Shown here piece by piece: positions 32,287-42,544 of a DNA stretch of 64,000 nt (its first letter is position 1; each line of letters begins with the position of its first letter). A program made the translations under genes and the position numbers. Origin of the DNA: Heligmosomoides polygyrus polygyrus (lineage: Eukaryota; Nematoda; Chromadorea; Rhabditida; Heligmosomidae); NCBI GenBank assembly GCA_947396885.1, contig OX377202.1:28325407-28389406 (forward strand), written 5' to 3'. The notes below the pieces were generated by a model, which was not told the DNA's origin, searched no databases, and was given only the letters and a program-made list of their open reading frames with translations.

Positions 32287-32674
32287 TATTTGAAGTGCTC
32301 CGTCGCAAAAGAAAAAAGTCGCGTTGGGGAGGATGTGCCGTGCACGAGCCCGACACACCGCAAAGTTTATTTGATTAATAATGTAAACTCTGTTTATCTA
32401 GAGCTACGCAATGGATAAATGTTGTCGTACTTTTTCTATTGCGATTGTTTCAAACGTTTTTAGAATTATACAAGTGTGAACATCATTTATATTAACAACC
32501 TGACTCCAAAGGATAAGAATTTCACGTCTATTCAAGCAAAGTATTTATTTTTCTTAAAAAATAAATATTTGAGTTAAACAATTCTTAAAACAATAGGTGA
32601 CTTTAGTTTCTAGATATGCCTTTTTGAAACCTAAACACGCCTAACATGGTTTGAGAAGCACACCTGAGGCCGAA

Positions 32675-32808
32675 TTCATCAACGGTTAGACCCGTGGGTA
32701 TGCATGGCATAAGAGATAAGAGCCAGGTAGAGATAAGGTAAGAGTCAGAGACGTAGGCTTCATCGTGGGTATCTTTTCCCCTATACCCGCGGGTTAGTCG
32801 TTGATGAA
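32675..32808. mobile_element. Short MITE, 134 bp
   Basis: The left TTCATCAACGGTTAGACCCG and right CGGGTTAGTCGTTGATGAA are inverted, with GTGGGTAT/ATACCCGC extending the arms to about 27 bp. The purine-rich interior is AT- and AG-rich. There is no coding capacity. Confidence 0.8.
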
Positions 32809-33032
32809 CCCTGCTTGAAATGAAAATCTTCCATTGTATAATTCTGTATCATTAACGATTAGTGCTTATTTCAAAGCTGCGGCGTATGCTAGCTGGCTGC
32901 TTATTTCAGCTTTAGCATGAACAATACCGCTCAATTTATTGCCTTCGCAGCTGATCAGTCAAGCTTGAGCTATACTAAGCAAACAACGCGACGAGATACA
33001 TATGGATGAGGATAAGAAGTGAACACAAAGTT

Positions 33033-33117
33033 CGAATTTTAACGATTTGCCGGAAATTTAACGAAATTTTTTAACGGAAAAATTTCGTTAAATTTCCAGC
33101 AAATCGTTGAAATTCGT
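33033..33117. repeat. 85-bp near-perfect hairpin
   Basis: The arms begin CGAATTTTAACGATTTGCCG and end with the complement; inner arms are GGAAATTTAACGAAATT. About 38 bp per side, with a loop of a few bases. AACGAAATTT-type units are reiterated. It may be a mini-foldback. Confidence 0.8.
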
Positions 33118-33671
33118 TGAAAAATGCAATTAGCTGCTAACTATTATTTCAAGTGAAAAAAATCAAGCAAAACATTATACGTTTCAAATTCAACAGGTCA
33201 ACATCTAGAGTTCAAGGAATGGAGTGTGACACTGCAATGTAAAATAAATCAATATCAGCAAAGGGTGGACAGCAAAATAAACAAGCCTTCAGCAACAAAT
33301 TATCTACAGGGTGGGGAAGAACACCCCTGATGGGGATCGAGCATCCACAGCGTCCGTGTTTAGAAGTGTCATCAGGGGCGTGCAATGAGCACTGTTCTGC
33401 AGGAGAACAGTTTCGGAACAGCCCGAGGGCGGAAGTGCTGAGCAGTGCAAACCAATGATTTTCCGGAAGGGATAACTACATCGAACATACAGAAGGAGTA
33501 AGCGGCTTCACGCCGTAAAAGTATGCAGCTGAACATAGAGATCAGAGGATTTTAAGCCATGCAAAAAATGCCTTTGATAGGTTTGTGACGCTGCAAGGTC
33601 GCAAGAAGCGTCCAAGTGCGAGACACGCTGTATTGCAGTTGTAGTATAAACAGGAGTTTCATACTTCTCTA

Positions 33672-34575
33672 TTAGGGGGGGGGGCCAAAAGTAATGAGAC
33701 AAAATGAAAAAAAATCTTTGTCTCCTTATAACTCAATTACAACTCAACGATGCTGAGGAGTGTATTTGCCATTAAGGGCAAGGACCTTGCTGCCATCGCT
33801 CAGCCAACTTCCTGATCCCATCCTTCCAGAACTGCTCGAGCCTGGTGTTGATCAACTGCTCGATATGGTTGTCAAGGACTGCTTGGGTTATTGTGTCCCT
33901 TGGGAAGCCCTGTAGACTCAAGTAGTAGTGGTAGTTGCATGGAGAGATGTCCAGCGAATACGGTGGGTGAGGCACGTGAACGTAGCCCAGCTGGCCAAGC
34001 TTATCCGTGCTTACTTGTTCCCGATGGGGTGCGGCGTTGTCGAAGAGGAGAACCTTCTTGAAGCGCTGCGAATGAATAAGAGCGAGTCGCCGGCCCATCT
34101 CTTCTATTTCGTTCACCATGGCCTTGGAGTTCATCGCGGTGCTCTTGGGAAACAGCCTCCGGTAAACCGATCCATGGGCGCAGACCCAAAAGCTCCAAAG
34201 ATGCTTCTCGCCGTGAACATCTCGCCGAACGAAGGTCGGTAACAATTCACCAGGCCTCACCCAGACTCGCTGCTTGGCAGGGTTAAGGTAGAAGACGTAC
34301 TCCTCATCTTGCGTGAATATTGAGCCCAGGCTGCTCGGGGTTGGGAATTGGGGGAGATTTGAGCGACACAGGTCGACTCGTCAGACTGGGGTTTCGGCAT
34401 GAGACAGGCTGGGGTTTTTGGCATGCTTCTGGAAAGAGCGGAAGTGGTAACTTTTCAGATGGGCTTCAGTAAGTAGCATACAAACATACAAATACAACAA
34501 GCACGAAACCAGACTCCAGCCACGAGATATATGGACACGGTGTGGGGTGTCTCATTACTTTTGGCCCCCCCTAAT
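33672..34575 (-). mobile_element. Internally deleted mariner element
   Basis: Termini TTAGGGGGGG...CCAAAAGTAATGAGAC (from 33672) and GTCTCATTACTTTTGG...CCTAA (to 34575) form inverted repeats of about 27 bp, flanked by TA-containing sequence. The element is about 900 bp and lacks the 5' half of a transposase gene. Confidence 0.85.
33772..34330 (-). pseudogene. Mariner transposase, C-terminal half, catalytic Asp replaced
   Basis: On minus: FTQDEEYVFYLNPAKQRVW (first catalytic Asp), then the ORF 34260-33772 with HLWSFWVCAHGSVYRRL, LLFDNAAPH (second Asp), HPPYSLDISPCNYHYYLSL and KLAERWQQ. The position 35 residues after the second Asp, normally the third Asp in the SP.DYH motif, is Asn (CNYH). 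Even this well-preserved frame would therefore be catalytically dead. The N-terminal DNA-binding half is absent. Confidence 0.87.
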
Positions 34576-34579
34576 AGAT

Positions 34580-35285
34580 AGCACCTCACAATACTATCGA
34601 CAGCAGCAAAATCCTTGGCGTTCGGAGGACGATCTGGCTGAGACAGCCAAAGACCGCTTGAAGGAGAAAACCAACTGCGTTCTCTTCGAAGGGTCTCGCG
34701 GAACTTGTGGCCGGAGGTCAATGAACCCCAATCGTTTAGTACTCGGCGAGCTCCCAGAGACTCCACACATCACGTCGAACTGTGCAAACCGGCGCCGTCG
34801 CTCGGAGAGGGAAGCGCGTAGCACTGGCTGACTGGGCGCCCGCACGAGCCTCATTCTCTAATCTGCACCGACGCTCCCCTCGGCGGCACGTCCGTCTCCG
34901 CTCTGTCGATGACCTCAGCGACACAGGTGACGAGAGGCGCTTCCTAATCCGGCGGTTCCTGTTATGGGAAACGTGCGGAGAGTGGAGTCACATGTGAGGG
35001 CCGTGCGCCATAAACACACCTCACTTTACTAACCCTCGATTCGTCGAGCCCTCCATCTCATTTGCATCTCAATACCAGCACCGCTCAACCGCTAGCACTT
35101 ACTGTACCATGCCAACCCGTCCCGACTACAGTCTGATTGCATATGGGATCAAGTCACGACCACATCGAGCAATAGTTTTAATGAAAAATGCATTCTTCAG
35201 TGTTAAGGAATTCCGGATGGAGTCCATGCTTAATCTTCGACACCGACTCTTGAGTGATATAGCAGCTTCATGAAGCTAATCGCTA
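34580..35285. other. Spacer, no gene recognised
   Basis: The GC-richer stretch 34590-34930 has overlapping short ORFs on both strands without any recognised motif. Confidence 0.35.
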
Positions 35286-35289
35286 AATC

Positions 35290-35600
35290 ACCGCGCGGCA
35301 GCGCATTCGGAGTAGGCGCCGCCTGGCGGTTGCACCCCCATGTTCTTGGCTCGAATCCCGTATGGTCAACCATGTCCACCATCCCTTTGCCAGGTGAACT
35401 GGTGCCAAAATTGTCTTGGAAGCATGAAACGTTAACTTGACCATCGGCTGGCACCAACAAGTCATTGTTTATGCCAGATGCACACGTCAACTGCCTCTGC
35501 GATTTCACGTAGAAGTTGCGCTAAATGAATGAAGAATAAGTGGCGAATTCCGTAAAGAGATTGACTAACGCCGACCTTCATCCTATAATCTATAGCATTC
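35290..35600 (+). repeat. SINE-A with well-kept tRNA-like head
   Basis: The head CGCGCGGCAGCGCATTCGGA and TTCTTGGCTCGAATCCCG is the clearest B-box match (GGTTCGAATCC type) among the copies. The body GAACTGGTGCCAAAATTGTC, CGGCTGGCACCAACAAGTCA and tail ACGCCGACCTTCATCC follow the family order. Confidence 0.8.
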
Positions 35601-36029
35601 ACATGATGTAAGTAATGCCACGAAAGAGTATGCGAGCGAGGATTCGACTCATTGTGAGAGTCACTCAAGGGATGTTCCGTACGAGACCATTGAGTCGATA
35701 CCAGGCTCGTCTAACCATAAGAAGGGTAGAATTCTGAAGCTCTCCCTGATGGTCTTCAGAAGTGACAATATGTCCCAACGAACAGTGACAATATGTCACA
35801 TGTCCCAACAAAAGTGGAACACAGGACACATTCCAAAGACCTGGTCAACGAAGAACTCCAAGCTTATTGTTGCCCTTAACAGTCCGTATCTACCAACAGT
35901 GAACCTATGGCCAACACAGCTGAAAAGAACAAACGCACACTATGTGAAAAGCTCCTATCGCGTTCTCTGTTACTTTAGCCACTAACTGAAAGAAAAACAT
36001 TTATTAAACATCTCATTAGCTAGACTAAA

Positions 36030-36275
36030 GCATAATGGCCACGCATACTACTTCTACGAGGTAGTTGAACACGTATTTGGCCCTTACAATGACTGCCGGT
36101 GTACAAGTCAGTGTTTTATTCTTCCCGAACCAGTATTGTACTATTTCACCAACACTGGAGGGATGGAAAGCCTGGTTGGCCTAGCGGAAAATCCTTAATA
36201 AGAACCTGGAAGCGGTTGCACGCGACAGCCAGCACTTCCTCCGACTGCGCAACCACGCACTTATTACCGAGACTA
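36030..36275 (-). repeat. SINE-A copy
   Basis: The complement contains the head TGCGCAGTCGGAGGAAGTGC, GGTTCTTATTAAGGAT (decayed B box), CCTTCCATCCCTCC (given as plus GGAGGGATGGAAAGCC) and the CAAGTCAGTGTTTTATTCTT block. Confidence 0.75.
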
Positions 36276-36791
36276 CTATCAGAAATAACCAAATTCACAG
36301 GACGATAACATCCGGCACTCGTACAGCAGCAATAAAATTGTCCTTGCAGTCTCCAGTCCTCCTCCAACGTATCTACCGCTCCACCTTAGCTCATATTTCA
36401 AACCTCTTAATCTAGGCTCTTTGAAAATGTAGCGGAACATCAATGACCATAGCGAAACCGGACCGTTATTTACTCGTGATGTCTGGAGCACCTACTACAT
36501 CACTCGCTCCTCACGTACAAACCACAAACCACACCAGATAAGAAGTACCTCAATAACAAGCTCCTCAAATCTACACCTGCTTTCAAACACGATTACTCAG
36601 AAAGCTAACAAAAGTAGAAAAATAGGGCATAGATGGTCGTAAAGACAATTGACCGAGTATGAATAAGCATCGGATAAAAGGATAACCGTCGGTGTTGCAC
36701 CCCTATTTGGGATGAGTCATTTGTTTCACTTCTGTGGAAAATCGCAGAGGGTAGGAACAACTTGGAGGGAACTTGAATGCGTATTCAACTT

Positions 36792-36879
36792 ATGGGTGAA
36801 AGGGTGGCGCAATCGTAGGATTTGTGGCTTGAACTCGGCTCCAGGTTCTTGGTTCGATTTTTCCGCCTAGGCTAACCAA
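36792..36879 (+). repeat. SINE-A, 5' part (split by RTE insertion)
   Basis: The tRNA-like head GGTGGCGCAATCGTAGGA and TTCTTGGTTCGATTTTTCCG end in GGCTAACCAA at 36870-36879. The remaining SINE body resumes at 40312 with the same ten bases, so this is the left half of one SINE-A interrupted by the RTE element. Confidence 0.85.
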
Positions 36880-39800
36880 CCACGGATCTCCCTCGATAGA
36901 GAGCCTTCGGGCTCTCTTGTTAAGAGGGATCTCGGGCCGCTTGTCGCAGGGCCACGTGGCGCGTCCCCGGGTGGTGGATAGGGGAATTAAACGCGAACCA
37001 AATGCGACCGTGTACTGCCCAGAGACGCAGGTGGGATGCAGGGGATGGACTCCTTGCTCCTGCTGTGTCGGGTCGACGCGTTCCTTGTGCGTGGGAGCGG
37101 CATGTTCGTGCACAGTGTGCGCGGATGTGTCCGTGACTGTGCGGATTGTAACTGTGTCGGCTCGGCCAAAAGCTTGCACTCGGTAGACTGGGAGTACATG
37201 TAAGGCGATTCGAGGCCGCCTTAAGTCTCGCCCCGTCCCTTCGGGCAGTCTGGCTGGCTGCCCGGAGTACCCCGCCCGCACGACAGAGCCTGACTAGCTA
37301 CCCGTGTTGTATTCCAGTCAAACACAGCAGCACTAAAGGGCCTCATTCCCCTGACCCCGAAAGAGCCCCCATTTCTGCAGCGATGGGAAGGACGAGTACG
37401 GAGAGGCTGCTAAAATCTCAGGGCCTAACCAGGCTGCGCAAACTGAGAAGGACTAGGATGACGATCTGTACTTACAACGCCCGCACGCTTGCGTCGGAAG
37501 CATCCGTCGAGGACCTGATGATGCAAGCCAGGAAGATCAAGTACGACGTCATCGGACTGACCGAGACGAGAAGACACCACCCCCTACACGCCGCCTACGA
37601 CTCCGGAGAAGAACTGTTCCTCGGAACATGCGACAGCAGGGGAGTAGGCGGCGTTGGTGTCCTCGTCAACACGCACTTGGCCATGAACATCGATTCGTAC
37701 GAGTCTCTGACTAGCCGAATCGGACGTCTGCGACTGAAGCGATGTGGCTCCGTGCCAGCCTTGACTGTGTTCGTCGCGTATGCCCCAACATCCGACTACG
37801 ACGACGAAGACGTCGAGGCCTTCTACGTGGAGCTGGAGAAGTTCTATAAGGAAGATCACACCTTCTACAAGGTGATCGTCGGCGACTTCAACGCCAAGAT
37901 CGGGCCACGAAGGTCGCCGGAAGAACTTCACATCGGAACCCACGGTTTGGAGTGGAACGAGCAAGGTGAAAGGCTGTCTGAGTTTATCATGTCGACCAAG
38001 ACCATCCATGGAAACTCGCAGTTCCAGAAGCCTCCCTCCCTACGATGGACCTGGGAATCCCCCGGTGGCCAGTTCCACAACGAGATCGACCACATCATCT
38101 TCAATCGCAAGTATTGCCTGACCGATGTCTCCGTTGTCCCCAAGTTTTACACGGGATCGGACCACCGCCTCCTTCGCGCGAGGTTCCGCTTTTCGCGTCA
38201 AGGAGAGAAGGCCGCGAAGTTCAAGAAGAGGAATCCCAGAACGACCATCAACTGGGACCTTTACACCTCTCTTGTCGGCCTTTGGGAAGATGCCGTCATG
38301 GACAACGTCGACGAGGAATACGATCGCTTCGTGCGCCATCTCCACGATAGTGCTAAGGGAGCCGAGAGCTTGAAGACCACCAAGAGACGCCTGTCTCCGG
38401 AAACTCTCGAGCTGATACGCCAGCGTGGAGCAGCACGAGCGTCAGGCAACTACCAACTGACGTCCGAGCTTGCAAAGCTATGCAGAGCGGCGATAAAGGA
38501 AGATCTCAAGGAGAGAAGGGCGGAAGTGTTGGCTGAAGCAGCAGAGGCAGGGCTGAGCATTCGCAATGCCCGCCGGAACTTCGCCAACTTCAAGACCAAG
38601 ATGACCGCTCTCCGACGTCCTGACGGAACCATCACCTCTTCCAGAAGGACCATGGAGAAAGTCATCCACGACTTCTACTCCGATCTCTTCGATAGCCACG
38701 TCCACCTGCCCCCATGCCATCTTCCGCAGGATGGATACGTCGTTCCCTCTGTTCTCCCTTCCGAGATCCGACACGCCATCTCGTCGGTGAAGAAACGTAC
38801 AGCACCCGGTTCTGACAGGATCAGAGCTGAACACCTGAAGAACCTCCCGCCAGCGCTCATCAACACCCTGGCGCGGCTCTTCACACGCTACCTGTCCGAA
38901 TGCAAGGTTCCATCTCAGTGGAAGACCAGCAAGACCGTTTTGCTGTACAAGAAGGGAGACGTGCACGACATTGGCAACTATCGCCCGATCTGCCTGTTGT
39001 CCGTAGTCTACAAGCTGTTCACTCGAGTCATCCTGAATAGGATTAGTAGAACGCTGGACGAAGGACAGCCATGCGAACAAGCAGGATTTCGGAGAGGATT
39101 CAGCACGATCGACCACATACACACCATTACGAAGCTCATCGAAGTGTCGCGAGAGTACAAGCTGCCGCTGTGCCTTACGTTCATTGACCTGAAGAAGGCA
39201 TTCGACTCCGTCGAGACTGAAGCGGTCATGGAAGCCCTGCTCACCCAGGGCGTTCCTACTCAGTACATCAGAGTTCTTCGAGAGTTGTACAGTGGATTCA
39301 CGACCAAGATCTCACCATTCTACAACGACGTCGTCATTGACGTGAAGAGAGGGGTTCGACAAGGGGATACCATATCCCCGAAGCTCTTCAGCGCCACCCT
39401 CGAAAACGTCATGCGCGAACTAGAATGGGAAGACATGGGAGTGAAGGTCGACGGCCGGCAACTGCACCATCTTCGCTTCGCTGACGACATCGTGCTCATA
39501 ACCCCGAGCATCAGTCAGGCGGAACGAATGCTGGCCGACTTCGATCGTGTATGTGGAAGCGTTGGACTGCAGCTGAATCTTACGAAGACGATGTTCATGA
39601 AGAACGGATGGGTTTCTGATGCCCCATTCTCGCTCAACGGAACGAACATCTCCGAATGCTCCAGCTATGTGTATCTGGGTCGCGAAGTCAACATGACCAA
39701 CGACCTAGCACCAGAGCTGAGCAGAAGGAAACGAGCGGCTTGGGGAGCTTTCAAGAGCGTCGAAGAAGTCGTGAAGAAAACGAAGAACGTCCGACTCCGT

Positions 39801-40311
39801 GCCCACCTATTCGACTCCACTGTTCTTCCTGCCCTAACATACGCCTCAGAGACCTGGGCTATACGAAAGCAGGATGAGCACGCGATCAGCGTCGCGCAGC
39901 GTGGAATCGAGAGGACGATGCTCGGAGTGACACGACTCACGCAAGTGAGAGAAGGTCTCCGGAGTTCCGAGCTTCGCCGACGTTCGAAGATCAGAGACGC
40001 TGTCGCATGGGCCAAGTCGTCGAAAATTAGGTGGGCCGGCCACGTAATGCGATTCGCAGACACCCGCTGGACGAGAGCCGTCACAGATTGGATTCCGCGG
40101 GATGTCAAAAGAACACCAGGACGCCCACCAACGCGTTGGTCGGACTTCTTCGTGAAAGCCCTGAACGACCGATATGACGCTCTTCGTGTCCCTCGAGCGA
40201 GGAGGATCCATTGGACCACTCTGGCACGCGACAGGGACGAATGGAGACGCTGCTGGCGCCCGCTCGAGCAAGTCGATGATCAACGGGACGACAGGTGATA
40301 CAGGTGATACA
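36880..40311 (+). mobile_element. Full-length RTE-type non-LTR retrotransposon
   Basis: It lies between a 10-bp target duplication, GGCTAACCAA, at 36870-36879 and 40312-40321. The 5' UTR is about 500 bp and includes a 7-bp stem with UUCG loop (GAGAGCC TTCG GGCTCTC, 36899-36916). One intact ORF fills the rest. The 3' end is very short: stop at 40298 followed by GTGATACAGG-type repeats (ACAGGTGATACAGGTGATAC). A tiny 3' UTR ending in a short tandem repeat is typical of RTE elements. Intact ORF and matching duplications suggest recent insertion. Confidence 0.92.
37383..40298 (+). CDS. RTE retrotransposon endonuclease-reverse transcriptase, intact 971 aa
   Basis: A single uninterrupted ORF. The N-terminal APE-type endonuclease (about residues 25-265) shows [40 protein letters not shown] and the terminal TGSDHRLLR block, so the catalytic Asn, Glu, Asp and His residues are present. 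The reverse transcriptase (about 490-730) shows [41 protein letters not shown] and the catalytic [10 protein letters not shown]. The C-terminal region has [10 protein letters not shown] and [10 protein letters not shown], usual in RTE proteins. The protein would nick target DNA and copy its own RNA by target-primed reverse transcription in the nucleus. Start chosen at the first Met, 37383. Large antisense ORFs here are shadows. No stop or frameshift was seen, so the copy could be active. Confidence 0.95.
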   Translation: MGRTSTERLLKSQGLTRLRKLRRTRMTICTYNARTLASEASVEDLMMQARKIKYDVIGLTETRRHHPLHAAYDSGEELFLGTCDSRGVGGVGVLVNTHLAMNIDSYESLTSRIGRLRLKRCGSVPALTVFVAYAPTSDYDDEDVEAFYVELEKFYKEDHTFYKVIVGDFNAKIGPRRSPEELHIGTHGLEWNEQGERLSEFIMSTKTIHGNSQFQKPPSLRWTWESPGGQFHNEIDHIIFNRKYCLTDVSVVPKFYTGSDHRLLRARFRFSRQGEKAAKFKKRNPRTTINWDLYTSLVGLWEDAVMDNVDEEYDRFVRHLHDSAKGAESLKTTKRRLSPETLELIRQRGAARASGNYQLTSELAKLCRAAIKEDLKERRAEVLAEAAEAGLSIRNARRNFANFKTKMTALRRPDGTITSSRRTMEKVIHDFYSDLFDSHVHLPPCHLPQDGYVVPSVLPSEIRHAISSVKKRTAPGSDRIRAEHLKNLPPALINTLARLFTRYLSECKVPSQWKTSKTVLLYKKGDVHDIGNYRPICLLSVVYKLFTRVILNRISRTLDEGQPCEQAGFRRGFSTIDHIHTITKLIEVSREYKLPLCLTFIDLKKAFDSVETEAVMEALLTQGVPTQYIRVLRELYSGFTTKISPFYNDVVIDVKRGVRQGDTISPKLFSATLENVMRELEWEDMGVKVDGRQLHHLRFADDIVLITPSISQAERMLADFDRVCGSVGLQLNLTKTMFMKNGWVSDAPFSLNGTNISECSSYVYLGREVNMTNDLAPELSRRKRAAWGAFKSVEEVVKKTKNVRLRAHLFDSTVLPALTYASETWAIRKQDEHAISVAQRGIERTMLGVTRLTQVREGLRSSELRRRSKIRDAVAWAKSSKIRWAGHVMRFADTRWTRAVTDWIPRDVKRTPGRPPTRWSDFFVKALNDRYDALRVPRARRIHWTTLARDRDEWRRCWRPLEQVDDQRDDR

Positions 40312-40528
40312 GGCTAACCAAACCGTCCATCCTTCCCGGGTCGGTGAATTGGTAACAGACTTGCCTGGGAAGGACTAAACATTGACCTGTCCACCGGCTA
40401 ACGGCCTCAAGACACTGTATGGCGAAATATGCGCTCAAATCACTTCGACGACCTTCTGTAGCAGAACAGAAAGCGTGGCGCACACCAGAAACCATTGATT
40501 AACGCCATCCCTTTTCCCTTCGTTGACG
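40312..40528 (+). repeat. SINE-A, 3' part (split by RTE insertion)
   Basis: It begins with the second copy of GGCTAACCAA and continues CCGTCCATCC, GGTCGGTGAATTGGTAACAG, TTGCCTGGGAAGG, TGTCCACCGGCTAACGGCC and the tail GATTAACGCCATCCC. It completes the head at 36792-36879. Confidence 0.85.
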
Positions 40529-40699
40529 TAAGAGATGGTCTGAGATCGATAGACAATTGTTTTAGCCCTCTTAGGCAAGTCGGGAACCAGTCCGACGATC
40601 CGTGAGGAATGGAAGGCTAAAACGCCCACGATCTATGATCAATTTATGGTTCCGCGCGATATGAAATCGTCTGCCAACTGCATCATCCTCATCGAGAAC

Positions 40700-40995
40700 A
40701 AAGGATAAAGGATAGAGGGTGGCGTTACTCAATCCCATTTGGGATGCGCCACGGATTCTAGTTCTACGAGATATCTATCAAGGAGGTGATCTAAATGCGT
40801 ATTTGGTCATACAATGACTTGCGGTGGCCAGCCGATGAACAAGTCAAGGCTTTATCCTTCCTAGACAACTCTGGTACCAATTCACCGATCTCAGAGGGTG
40901 AAAGGCCTGGTTGGCCTGGGCGCGAAATCCGAACCAAGAACCTCGTTTCGCCCGCACGCGACAGTCGGAACCTCTTCAGACTGGGCTGCATGCGC
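40700..40995 (-). repeat. SINE-A, near full-length copy
   Basis: Plus sequence AAAGGATAAAGGATAGAGG (tail) leads into TCCCATTTGGGATGCGCCAC, CAATGACTTGCGGTGGCCAG, CTAGACAACTCTGGTACC and AACCAAGAACCTCGTTTCG. The complement ends in the head near 40995. Confidence 0.82.
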
Positions 40996-41004
40996 TCCTC
41001 ATCA

Positions 41005-41570
41005 TGAATAGAATTGGAAAAAGCGCAATGTGTTAACCAACCAACTAAAACATTTCAAAAATAGAACATGAACAGACGAAAAATTAGGACGTACACTCTG
41101 ATACAGAGAAAGCGTGTAAGCCAGCAAACAAGGCTAAGGAAGATAAATCCATATAACACTATTTACAAGGTCAGCCATATCGACAAAAGGTATACATCGG
41201 TCATTAAAGAAAATATAAATTCGGCAAAACCCGGGTTTGGGGGTGCATGCTTACGACTACACCTTTTTGTTGATGCCTTTTAGATAAGAGCTCAACTTGC
41301 TGTCACAGGCATAGCACGGGTGTGGATTACCGCTGGGAAAGCTATCCTATTGCAGCTTGTATAACGGAAATATCCACACCTCGCAATAAGTGCACCCCAC
41401 AACCAGCCTTAAATCATTCCAATACCCAAAAAGAGACATTAGACAGCCCTACTGGAAACAGTGTAGACACTGCACAACGAGTCCATGTCTGATAAAAAGT
41501 TCAGCTCTTCAATATCGAAGCATGTCTAGGCATCGAGTGAGAGACTCTGATATAATGGAAACCTCCATTA
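41005..41570. other. Spacer, nothing recognised
   Basis: AT-rich sequence between two SINE-A copies; no exon was recognised. Confidence 0.35.
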
Positions 41571-41577
41571 GCCCATG

Positions 41578-41875
41578 TGCGCGTGTAGCCCAGTCGGAGG
41601 AGGCGCTGGCTGTCGCTTGCACCCGATACCAGGTTCCTAGTTCGGATTTCCCGCCAAGGCCAACCAAACCCTCCACCCCTCCGGCGTCGGTGAATTGGTA
41701 CCAGACTTGTCTGGGAAGGATAAAGCGCTGACTTGTTCATCGGCTGGCCACCGCAAGTCATTGTATGGCCGAATACGCATTCAACTCGCCTCCACGACAA
41801 CCCGTAGAAGTAGAAAGCGTGGCGCATCCCAAAAGGGTTTGAGCAACGCCGTCCTTTACCCTTTATCCTATGGGG
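41578..41875 (+). repeat. SINE-A reference copy (tRNA-derived SINE)
   Basis: This is the best complete copy. The tRNA-like head has GTGTAGCCCAGTCGGAGGAG (A box) and TTCCTAGTTCGGATTTCC (B box, GGTTCGAATCC type), consistent with an internal Pol III promoter. The body follows with CGTCGGTGAATTGGTACCAG, ACTTGTCTGGGAAGGAT, CTTGTTCATCGGCTGGCCAC, GCAAGTCATTGTATGGCC, CCGTAGAAGTAGAAAGCG and GCGCATCCCAAAAGGG. The tail is CCTTTACCCTTTATCC, a short (ATCCTTT)-like run instead of poly(A). Length is about 300 bp. At least 15 copies on both strands in this window share this layout. The tail is unlike the RTE 3' repeat, so the mobilising partner is unknown. Confidence 0.88.
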
Positions 41876-42119
41876 CCAAAATCGAACAAATCCTCATGCC
41901 GTTCCCTCGTATGCAGGCAAACTGAGGCATTCCATTGACTCTGCGATGCATCTCTACAATTCTAAAATATGAAAGGAACCACCATGATAAGTGGTAATGT
42001 TTTTAGAAACGAGAAAGGAACTGGTGGAGAAGAGCCTTCTTCGAAGTTGAAAGAAGGAAGCCCTATTTAATGTTTAATAAAAAAGAATGCGATACCTAAG
42101 CAAGACTAGTTGTTCAAGG

Positions 42120-42415
42120 ACAAAGAATGAAGGTCGGCCTTAATGCCTTTGAGAAATGCTCCTCGCACTCTATTTCTATGGGATAATGTGAAAAATGCCT
42201 GTTTAGCTTAAGCTACTTGGACTTCTGATGGCCAGCTGACGAAAGAGTCAGTGTGTCGCCCCTCGCAAGGCTGGTACCACTTGGCCAACTCCGGAGAGGA
42301 AGGCTTAGTTGCCCTGCGCGGGGTCCGAGCCAGCAACCTCGATCCATCGCGCGCGGGACAGCTGGAACCCCCTCCGATTACACTGACACGCGCAGTGCCA
42401 AATTGCGCCGAATAG
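42120..42415 (-). repeat. SINE-A, diverged copy
   Basis: Plus sequence GATGGCCAGCTGACGAAAGA, GCTGGTACCACTTGGCC, CTCCGGAGAGGAAGG and GTCCGAGCCAGCAACCTCGA follow SINE-A order on minus. The head lies near 42400. Confidence 0.72.
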
Positions 42416-42544
42416 AGCAATTGATATGATGAGGATCGGTACAGCAGAACACCATGGATATAGGCATTTGAAGTCCCCGACTGTGTTGAAGAGACGCACG
42501 TTTTGAGCCAAAGACTTCGGAGGGGCGCAAACTCGTCAGCTAAG

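Noticed and set aside
35290..35370. Possible tRNA gene (plus)
   Set aside because: It is the head of a SINE-A copy followed by the conserved SINE body and tail.
38478..39122. 214-codon antisense ORF within the RTE gene
   Set aside because: It is a shadow of the intact sense ORF 37383-40298, which carries all endonuclease and RT motifs.
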